From: Acidobacteriota bacterium
GTDB taxonomy: Bacteria; Acidobacteriota; HRBIN11
Length of the DNA: 8,750 nucleotides
Direction: 5' to 3'
NCBI GenBank assembly: GCA_030550225.1
Contig: JAUQPV010000094.1
Location: forward strand, 1 to 8,750
Positions 1 through 5,903 of this stretch are shown one piece after another (position 1 is the first letter of the stretch; each line of letters opens with the position of its first letter). A program made the position numbers and the translations under genes. A model generated the notes under the pieces. That model was given only the letters and a program-made list of their open reading frames with translations. It searched no databases and was not told the origin of the DNA.

Positions 1-129
1 TACGAGAAGCCAGTCAGCAGGAAGGGGCTGGTCGTCTATTCCGCCCTGCAAGGCGAAATGAACGACGATGAGCCACGGAACGGATCAATGCCTTTCAAGT
101 CACGCGCTGTCGTACACCGAGGGTTTTGA
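1..129 (+). CDS. Possible 3' end of an upstream gene (partial, unidentified)
   Basis: Frame 1 is open from the left edge to a TGA at 127-129, giving about 42 residues (begins YEKPVSRKGLVVYSALQGEM). The first ~17 codons favour G/C in the third position like the genes downstream. The last ~20 codons do not, so the coding signal fades. The other two + frames stop earlier (near 60 and 72). It ends 3 bases before the first permease and in the same frame, which would suit a translationally coupled upstream gene. I do not recognise the sequence and it could be a chance open stretch. No start is visible in the window. Confidence 0.25.
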   Translation, partial: YEKPVSRKGLVVYSALQGEMNDDEPRNGSMPFKSRAVVHRGF

Positions 130-132
130 GGT

Positions 133-1614
133 ATGCCGGGTAGACTGTTCGTCAGGAAATCGATCGCCGAGCTCATCGAGCAGGCGGAAGACCGAGAGCA
201 CGGCCTCCGGCGGGTCCTGGGACGGTTCAACCTGGTCAGCCTGGGTATCGGAGCCATCATCGGGGCGGGTATTTTTGTCCTGACAGGTCAGGCGGCCGCT
301 CAGTATGCCGGCCCGGCCATCGTCCTGTCCTTCGTCCTGTCGGGGATCGGTTGCGCCTTAGCAGGTCTCTGCTATGCCGAGATGGCCTCGATGATCCCCG
401 TCGCCGGGAGTGCTTACACATACGCTTATACGACGCTGGGCGAGTTCTTTGCCTGGGTCATTGGCTGGGACTTAGTCCTGGAGTATTTGTTTGGGGCCTC
501 AACGGTTGCCGTCGGATGGTCGGGCTACGTCGTCAGCTTTCTGAAGGACTTCGGGATCGTCCTTCCCCCGGAGTTATCCCAATCGCCCTTCGTTTTCGAC
601 CCCAAGACCCACACGTGGACCCTCACGGGGGCCATCATCAACCTGCCGGCCGTGTTCATCATCGTCCTCCTGACGACTTTACTCGTTGTAGGGATTCGGG
701 AGTCGGCGACGGTGAACAACGTCATCGTGATGGTGAAAATCATCGTTTTACTGATGTTCATCGGGACTGGAATTTTCTTTCTGCATCCCGAGAACTGGAA
801 GCCCTTTATCCCGCCCAACGAGGGGAGCTTCGGAATTTACGGCTGGAGCGGTATCCTACGGGGAGCCGGCGTTATCTTCTTCGCCTACATCGGGTTTGAC
901 GCCGTCTCGACGGCGGCCCAGGAGGCCCGGAATCCCCAGAAGGACATACCGATCGGGATTTTGGGTTCGCTGGGGATTTCGACCCTCCTCTATGTAGCCG
1001 TGGCTTTGGTCCTCACGGGTATCGTCAGCTATCAGAGGCTGAACGTGCCGGACCCTATCGCCGTCGCCGTGGACGCCGTCGGCACTCCATTGTTCTGGAT
1101 CCGGCCCTTTATCAAGGTCGGTGCCATCGCTGGCTTGAGCTCCGTCATCTTGGTCATGCTGTTGGGTCAACCCCGGATCTTTTACTCCATGGCTCGGGAC
1201 GGTCTCCTGCCCAGGCCGTTCGCCGCCGTCCATCCCCGGTTTCGCACGCCCTATGTCACGACTATCGTCACGGGCGTCGTAGCGGCTACCTTTGCGGGTT
1301 TGTTCCCCATCGGGATCCTGGGGGAACTCGTCTCCATCGGGACGCTGTTAGCCTTTACCATCGTGTGCATCGGTGTGATGGTCCTGCGGTACACGCGACC
1401 CGACATTCCCCGACCCTTTCGGACCCCCCTAGTCCCCCTGGTACCCCTCCTGGGTGCCGGTATCAGTCTCCTCCAGATGGCTTCCCTTCCGCGGGATACT
1501 TGGTTACGACTGATCCTCTGGATGGCCGTCGGGCTGATGATCTACTTCGCGTATGGGCGCCGGCGGAGCCTGGCCCGTCAGGCTCTCTCGATGACGGACA
1601 GCCCGCCGGCATGA
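133..1614 (+). CDS. APC superfamily amino acid permease, cationic amino acid transporter (CAT/YfnA-like) type
   Basis: This is an integral inner-membrane transporter, most likely a proton-coupled amino acid importer; the substrate cannot be read from sequence. The 493 residues are slightly longer than the usual ~460-480 of bacterial CAT-type permeases. Seen: a charged cytoplasmic N-terminus with the family-like RKSIAELIEQAED stretch (8-20) ending in HGLRRVLG. The broken TM1 helix carries the substrate-binding motif GAIIGAGIF (40-48). TM6 carries FFAYIGFDAVST (249-260), followed by QEARNPQKDIPIGI, the family's post-TM6 signature. About 12 hydrophobic segments run to the C-terminus. The ATG at 133 is the first possible start, since an in-frame TGA lies at 127-129. 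The only Shine-Dalgarno-like run, GAGGT (128-132), directly abuts the ATG, which is unusually close, so translation may rely on coupling to upstream translation. It heads a probable operon with the second permease and hppA. Family is certain; substrate is not. Confidence 0.93.
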   Translation: MPGRLFVRKSIAELIEQAEDREHGLRRVLGRFNLVSLGIGAIIGAGIFVLTGQAAAQYAGPAIVLSFVLSGIGCALAGLCYAEMASMIPVAGSAYTYAYTTLGEFFAWVIGWDLVLEYLFGASTVAVGWSGYVVSFLKDFGIVLPPELSQSPFVFDPKTHTWTLTGAIINLPAVFIIVLLTTLLVVGIRESATVNNVIVMVKIIVLLMFIGTGIFFLHPENWKPFIPPNEGSFGIYGWSGILRGAGVIFFAYIGFDAVSTAAQEARNPQKDIPIGILGSLGISTLLYVAVALVLTGIVSYQRLNVPDPIAVAVDAVGTPLFWIRPFIKVGAIAGLSSVILVMLLGQPRIFYSMARDGLLPRPFAAVHPRFRTPYVTTIVTGVVAATFAGLFPIGILGELVSIGTLLAFTIVCIGVMVLRYTRPDIPRPFRTPLVPLVPLLGAGISLLQMASLPRDTWLRLILWMAVGLMIYFAYGRRRSLARQALSMTDSPPA

Positions 1615-1622
1615 CTGGACGA

Positions 1623-1638
1623 CTCTGGCAGGCCAGAG
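1623..1638 (+). promoter_or_regulatory. Small hairpin overlapping the ribosome-binding region of the second permease
   Basis: CTCTGG (1623-1628) and CCAGAG (1633-1638) form a perfect 6-bp inverted repeat with a 4-base CAGG loop in the 40-base gap between the permeases. The right arm includes most of AGAGGT (1635-1640), one of the purine runs that could serve as Shine-Dalgarno for the ATG at 1655. AGGA at 1641-1644 (10 bases from the ATG) stays free. The pairing could dampen translation of the second permease, but the stem is short and may be chance. Confidence 0.3.
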
Positions 1639-1654
1639 GTAGGACGTGTAGGTC

Positions 1655-3112
1655 ATGAGCCCAGCAGTCGCATCGGCCGGGACGGCGAAGGTCACGTTCG
1701 TCCCCAAGCTGGGACTGTTTGACGCCACGATGATCGTCATGGGCTCGATGATCGGGTCGGGGATCTTCATCGCTCCGTCCCTGATGGCGGGCTATGTCCC
1801 CGTCCCCCAGGTCCTCATCGGCCTATGGGTCCTCGGGGGCCTCCTGACGGCGGCCGGGGCCGTCGCGTACGGCGAGCTGGCGGCCCTGTTCCCCAGAGCG
1901 GGCGGCCAGTACGTATTCTTGCGGGAGGCCTATGGTCCCCTATGGGGTTTCTTGTATGGCTGGACGCTGTTTTTCGTCATCCAGACAGGTTTCATCGCCG
2001 CCGTCGCCATCGCCTTCGCCAAGTACCTCGGCGTGTTCGTGCCGGCTCTGTCGGAAAGCCACGTGATCCTACGGATTCCGGTCGGGGCCTGGGTGTTCCA
2101 GTTCAACTCGGCCCAAGTCGTGGGTGTCCTGACGATCGCCCTGCTGACGTTTATCAACTGCTTGGGGGTCCTATGGGGAGCCTGGGTCCAAAATCTCTTT
2201 ACGGTATCGAAGGTCGCGGCCATCGCCGTCCTGGTCGGTCTGGCCTTTTTCATAGGACCTGGGAGCCGGAGCCACTTCTGGAGTCCCTTCCAGGTCTCGG
2301 ATTTTCGGCCCCTCCGGCCGGAGGCCGCCGGGACGGGCTTCTTGGCGGCCCTGGCCGTAGCCCTGTCGAAGGCCCTATTTGCATACGACGCCTGGAATTC
2401 GGTGACGTTTGCCGCCGAGGAGGTCAAGACGCCTCACCGCACGGTCCCCCGCTCGATGGTCTTGGGGACGTTGGGTGTCATGGTCGTCTATGTGTTGGCC
2501 ACGATGGCCTATCTTTATGTGGTCCCCGTCCTTGAGATGGCTCAGGTGTCGGACAACCGGATCGGAGAGGCGGCGGCCCGGCGCCTCTTCGGGGACCTGG
2601 GAGCCCAACTCATCGCCGTCGCCATCATGATTTCGACCTTCGGGTGCGACAATGGCCTCATCCTTTCGGGTCCCCGCGTGTACTATGCGATGGCCCGGGA
2701 CGGGCTATTCTTTCAGCAGGTCGCTTATCTCCATCCCCGATTCCGGACACCGGTCCTGTCCTTGGTCTTGCAGGGCGTCTGGGCGAGCGTCCTGACCGTC
2801 AGCGGTACGTACAACGCCCTTCTGACGTATACGACTTTTGCCTCCCTCCTGTTCGGGGCGATGACCGTCGCCGGCGTGTTTATCCTGCGGCGGAAGTACC
2901 CGACGTGGGAGCGACCGTACCGATGTTGGGGCTATCCGGTCGTCCCCTGGGCGTACATCCTGGTCGCTCTGCTTTTCGTCGTGTACGTGATCGTCGGAGA
3001 CCCCAGGAGCTCGGGGGCAGGTCTTCTGCTGATCTTGCTCGGTGTGCCAGCCTATCTGTACTGGCGGCGCCGGCCTACTTCGGTCCCTGAGGGAACTCGC
3101 GGGGAGGCTTAG
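1655..3112 (+). CDS. APC superfamily amino acid permease, L-type/SteT-like
   Basis: This is a second integral-membrane amino acid transporter, clearly distinct from the first. The 485 residues match the usual APC length. Seen: TM1 with GSMIGSGIF (30-38), the binding motif in the form typical of LAT/SteT-like exchangers and proton symporters. TM2-TM3 follow with AYGELAALFPRAGGQYVFLR. TM6 carries FAYDAWNSV (242-250), followed by FAAEEVKTPHRTVPRS, a hallmark of this subfamily. About 12 hydrophobic helices are visible. The C-terminal tail is short and basic (YWRRRPTS). The ATG at 1655 is the first start after an in-frame TAG at 1649-1651. AGAGGT (1635-1640) or AGGA (1641-1644) may act as the ribosome site. 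It lies 40 bases after the first permease and 34 before hppA, so co-transcription is likely. The substrate is not deducible; SteT-type homologues move large neutral amino acids such as serine and threonine, so that is only a guess here. Confidence 0.93.
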   Translation: MSPAVASAGTAKVTFVPKLGLFDATMIVMGSMIGSGIFIAPSLMAGYVPVPQVLIGLWVLGGLLTAAGAVAYGELAALFPRAGGQYVFLREAYGPLWGFLYGWTLFFVIQTGFIAAVAIAFAKYLGVFVPALSESHVILRIPVGAWVFQFNSAQVVGVLTIALLTFINCLGVLWGAWVQNLFTVSKVAAIAVLVGLAFFIGPGSRSHFWSPFQVSDFRPLRPEAAGTGFLAALAVALSKALFAYDAWNSVTFAAEEVKTPHRTVPRSMVLGTLGVMVVYVLATMAYLYVVPVLEMAQVSDNRIGEAAARRLFGDLGAQLIAVAIMISTFGCDNGLILSGPRVYYAMARDGLFFQQVAYLHPRFRTPVLSLVLQGVWASVLTVSGTYNALLTYTTFASLLFGAMTVAGVFILRRKYPTWERPYRCWGYPVVPWAYILVALLFVVYVIVGDPRSSGAGLLLILLGVPAYLYWRRRPTSVPEGTRGEA

Positions 3113-3132
3113 GGTCCTGAAAAACCTGACAA

Positions 3133-3142
3133 AGAGGGGGGA
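3133..3142 (+). promoter_or_regulatory. Strong ribosome-binding site that fixes the hppA start
   Basis: AGAGGGGGGA ends 4 bases before the ATG at 3147. The reading frame is open further upstream to an ATG at 3042, but that start would overlap the second permease by 71 bases, has no comparable purine run, and would add 35 residues of no pyrophosphatase character. The ATG at 3147 is therefore the better start. Confidence 0.75.
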
Positions 3143-3146
3143 ATCC

Positions 3147-5618
3147 ATGCGCGGGGCAAGAAAATGGTTGGGCTTGACGGGTTTCTGGATGATCCTACCG
3201 GAGGCCGCCTGGGCGGTGGAAGGGGTCCAACTGCCGCCCTTGAGCCGTCAGGACACGACCATCTTACTGGGCGTCCTGGCTTCGGCGATATTGGCCCTGG
3301 CCTTTGGCGGTTTTCTACGCGGGTGGACGCTACGCCAGCCGACCGGGACACCAGCCATGCAGGAAGTGGCCCGGGCCATTCAGGTGGGGGCGTATGCCTA
3401 CCTGAGGCGTCAGTTTAAGACGATGACCTGGTTCATCCTGCTTCTTTTCTTCGGCCTCTATGGGCTGTATCAACTTATTTATCGGGACCTCAAGCTTTCC
3501 CTGGGGGTCGCCTTTGCGTTCCTGCTGGGTGTCTTGGCCTCTTACGGGGCGGGCGTCGTCGGGATGGACATGGCCATCCAGGGCAATGTGCGGACGGCGG
3601 CGAAGGCCCGGACGACCTTCAAGGGTGCCTTGGAGACGGCCTTTCGTGCGGGCGCCGTCAGCGGTATGTTCACGGTCGGTCTGGGACTCCTCGGGGCTAC
3701 GACGATTTTCCTGATTTACCGGGAACAGGCCATGTATGTCCTGGTCGGCTTCGGGTTCGGGGGGTCGCTGGCCGCCTTGTTCATGCGGGTCGGCGGCGGT
3801 ATCTACACCAAGGCGGCCGACGTGGGCGCCGACTTGGTCGGTAAGGTCGAGGCCGGGATTCCGGAAGACGATCCCCGCAACCCGGCTACGATCGCCGACA
3901 ACGTGGGCGACAACGTGGGCGACTGTGCCGGGATGGCGGCCGACGTGTTTGAATCCTATGAAGTCACGCTCGTTGCCGCGATCATCCTGGGCGTGGCCGC
4001 CATGTCGGTGCTACCGCCCGAGGCCGCCGTCAAGCTGGTCATGTTGGCCCTGATGGTGCGGGCCGTGGGGATCTTGGCCTCCGTCTTCGGTGTCTGGGCC
4101 GTCCGGGGGCAGGACCGTATGGACATGGACCCGATGCGGCCCATCCACCGGGGGTTCTGGGTGTCGGCGGGCCTGGCCGCTATCGGAAATGGCCTGGTCA
4201 GCTTTTTCTACATGAGGGACATCCGCTTGAGGCCGGAACTGGGCGGGGCGCCGGTCGATTGGTGGCGCTTTTGGGCCGCGACCCTCTTTGGGATCGTCAT
4301 GGCTTCCTTGATTGAGCGCCTGACCGAATACTTTACCTCGACGGAAAAGCGGCCGGTCCGAGAGATTTCCACCTCAGCCCTCACGGGCCCGGCGACGATG
4401 ATCCTCCAGGGCTTCGCTTACGGCCTGGAATCCAGCGTGTGGGCCGTCGCCTCCATCGTCGTCGCTCTGCTGGCTCCGCTGTTCCTTTTCCCACCAGGCC
4501 TATTTGCAGGTGTGATGCTGTCATTTTACGGGATCGCCCTGACGGGCCTCGGCCTGCTGGCGACCACGGGGTACATCCTGGCCATGGATACCTTCGGACC
4601 GATTTCGGACAACGCCAACGGTATCTTTGAAATGTCGGGGGTCCTGAAGGAGCCCGGCATGGCCGCCAGTGCCCGCATCGTCCACCGCCTGGACGCGGTC
4701 GGCAACACGACGAAAGCCCTGACGAAGGGATTCGCCATCGCCACCGCCGTCGTCGCTGCGACCGCCCTGTTCCACTCCTTCGTCGAGGATACCCATCTGT
4801 CCAGGCTGATCGCCGACCTGCCGGGCACGACTCGCGACGTCCTGGGGGGCCTCCCGGTCGACCTGCCCGTCGTCTTCATCGGCCTCTTGATCGGAGGGGC
4901 CGCTCCATTTCTGTTCAGTGCCTTCTCAATCCTGGCTGTCGGCCGGTCGGCCTTTGAACTCATCCAGGAGGTCCGGCGGCAGTTTCGGGAACGGCCGGGT
5001 ATCATGCAGGGGACGGAGAAGCCCGATTACGGTCGCGCCGTGGCCATCGTCACGAAGGCGGCCCAGAAGGAACTCCTGGGACCCGGGGTGCTGGCGATCG
5101 CCTTGCCCATCCTGGTGGGGTTTGGTCTGGGCATCGGCGGACCGCCGGTCCAGATCGGGAATTCCACGTATGTGCTCACGGGTGCTCAGGCCCTGTGTGG
5201 CTTCCTGGCCGGCGCCATCCTGGTCGGTCAGCTGTTGGCCGTCCTCCTGGCGAATGCGGGCGGCGCGTGGGACAATGCAAAAAAGCGGATCGAGGCCGGC
5301 TTCTTGGGCGGGAAGGGGACCGACTATCATAAGGCCGCCGTAATTTGCGATACCGTCGGCGACCCCTTTAAGGACACGGCGGGCCCGGCATTGAACCCCC
5401 TTATCAAAGTCATGAATCTGGTGTCGATCCTTATCGCACCGGTCGTGATCCAGCCCATGTCGGATACCGCCCGGGCCCTGTGGGCCGGCGCCGCCTTGCT
5501 GGCCTTGACCTTCTCGGTTTACTGGAGCCGCCGGGGGAGCGTGGCTGAAAGCGTGCAGGTCGAGATACCCGGCCCGGTCGCCGTCCCGACCGACCCGCCT
5601 GGGAAATATAGCGAATAG
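3147..5618 (+). CDS. hppA: K+-independent H+-translocating membrane pyrophosphatase
   Basis: This enzyme hydrolyses pyrophosphate to phosphate and pumps protons out of the cytoplasm. The 823 residues are long for a bacterial enzyme (usually ~660-800). Catalytic motifs are intact: DVGADLVGK (225-233), EDDPRNPATIADNVGDNVGD (240-259), FGPISDNANGIFEMSG further on, GGAWDNAKK, and DTVGDPFKDT (735-744). These supply the aspartate and lysine ligands of Mg-PPi. Residues GNTTKALT (519-526) put Lys at 523 and Thr at 526. These are the diagnostic positions (Lys460/Thr463 in Carboxydothermus numbering) marking K+-independent H+ pumps; K+-dependent enzymes, including the Na+ pumps, carry Ala there. The first ~26 residues look like a signal peptide or extra helix (basic start, hydrophobic core, AWA before VEG). 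About 16 membrane helices follow. Oddities against the family pattern as I remember it are Met418 where TGPATN usually has Asn, and Cys734 just before the DTVGD motif. It is the third gene of the permease operon. Confidence 0.97.
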   Translation: MRGARKWLGLTGFWMILPEAAWAVEGVQLPPLSRQDTTILLGVLASAILALAFGGFLRGWTLRQPTGTPAMQEVARAIQVGAYAYLRRQFKTMTWFILLLFFGLYGLYQLIYRDLKLSLGVAFAFLLGVLASYGAGVVGMDMAIQGNVRTAAKARTTFKGALETAFRAGAVSGMFTVGLGLLGATTIFLIYREQAMYVLVGFGFGGSLAALFMRVGGGIYTKAADVGADLVGKVEAGIPEDDPRNPATIADNVGDNVGDCAGMAADVFESYEVTLVAAIILGVAAMSVLPPEAAVKLVMLALMVRAVGILASVFGVWAVRGQDRMDMDPMRPIHRGFWVSAGLAAIGNGLVSFFYMRDIRLRPELGGAPVDWWRFWAATLFGIVMASLIERLTEYFTSTEKRPVREISTSALTGPATMILQGFAYGLESSVWAVASIVVALLAPLFLFPPGLFAGVMLSFYGIALTGLGLLATTGYILAMDTFGPISDNANGIFEMSGVLKEPGMAASARIVHRLDAVGNTTKALTKGFAIATAVVAATALFHSFVEDTHLSRLIADLPGTTRDVLGGLPVDLPVVFIGLLIGGAAPFLFSAFSILAVGRSAFELIQEVRRQFRERPGIMQGTEKPDYGRAVAIVTKAAQKELLGPGVLAIALPILVGFGLGIGGPPVQIGNSTYVLTGAQALCGFLAGAILVGQLLAVLLANAGGAWDNAKKRIEAGFLGGKGTDYHKAAVICDTVGDPFKDTAGPALNPLIKVMNLVSILIAPVVIQPMSDTARALWAGAALLALTFSVYWSRRGSVAESVQVEIPGPVAVPTDPPGKYSE

Positions 5619-5647
5619 CGAACAGGACCTGACCTACCGACCTGCCT

Positions 5648-5697
5648 GTCTGCCGGAGGATTTCCGAGAGTCCGCCACCCAAACCTTTCCGGCAGAC
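5648..5697 (+). terminator. Inverted repeat after hppA, possible terminator or attenuator
   Basis: GTCTGCCGGA (5648-5657) and TCCGGCAGAC (5688-5697) are perfect 10-base inverted arms, 29 bases downstream of the hppA stop. The loop is 30 bases, and two G-U pairs could extend the stem inward. No T-run follows, so this is not a classic intrinsic terminator. It may instead be a processing or mRNA-stabilising hairpin at the 3' end of the operon. The perfect arms make it unlikely to be random. Three GACCT copies (5626, 5631, 5639) lie just before it and have no obvious role. Confidence 0.45.
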
Positions 5698-5745
5698 GTC
5701 CCAGGAACTCCAGGTTTCAACGGTCCAGATGAAGGGGGGCCCGCC

Positions 5746-5766
5746 CGTCGTGAAACGACGTATAAT
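5746..5766 (+). promoter_or_regulatory. Candidate kdpDE promoter with abutting palindrome
   Basis: A perfect -10 hexamer, TATAAT, sits at 5761-5766, rare in such GC-rich sequence. It is immediately preceded by a perfect palindrome, CGTCGT (5746-5751), GAA, ACGACG (5755-5760). The palindrome fills most of the spacer where sigma factor and a regulator would meet. No TTGACA-like -35 hexamer is found at 16-18 bases spacing (that stretch is GGGCCCGC). This suggests a weak or activator-dependent promoter, or that the palindrome is an operator. Transcription from here would start near 5773, leaving a leader of about 130 bases before the ATG at 5904. Confidence 0.45.
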
Positions 5767-5795
5767 TGAGTGATCAAGGAAGGGCTGATCTATCG

Positions 5796-5822
5796 GGACC
5801 GCCGCCAGCCACGGCGGCGTCC
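5796..5822 (+). promoter_or_regulatory. GC-rich hairpin in the kdpD leader
   Basis: GGAC-C-GCCGCC (5796-5806) pairs with GGCGGCGTCC (5813-5822) across a 6-base AGCCAC loop. This gives ten base pairs with a single bulged C. If transcription starts near the TATAAT box, the hairpin lies within the untranslated leader about 80 bases before the kdpD ATG. It could influence mRNA stability or translation. It is not followed by a T-run and does not cover the start codon. Function is inference. Confidence 0.35.
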
Positions 5823-5903
5823 AAAGCAACCAACGCCTGCAGTCGTGCGGGCATCAGTCCCATGGTAAGCATTAAGCGAGGGACCGCGTCCAAACAGGTC
5901 AAG

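Noticed and set aside
1825..2535. 236-codon open frame in another + frame of the second permease
   Set aside because: It is Gly/Arg/Pro-rich with no domain and lies completely inside the permease, whose frame has clear membrane helices and motifs.
3042..3146. N-terminal extension of hppA from an ATG inside the second permease
   Set aside because: It would overlap the permease by 71 bases and lacks a ribosome site, whereas a strong one precedes the ATG at 3147.
4526..5005. 159-codon open frame antisense to hppA
   Set aside because: It lies entirely within conserved hppA coding sequence, is rich in Arg/Pro/Ser and has no recognisable domain; a GC-rich shadow.
5619..5765. Search for a remnant of the missing KdpD sensor domain or of kdpFABC upstream of the kinase
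   Set aside because: No frame in this short stretch shows KdpD, USP or Kdp pump motifs, so the missing domain is not merely split off by a nearby frameshift.
5766..5903. N-terminal extension of the kinase from TTG at 5766 or ATG at 5862
   Set aside because: The extra residues look unlike KdpD, the TTG overlaps the TATAAT box, and no ribosome site precedes either. The KdpD-like N-terminus begins shortly after the ATG at 5904.
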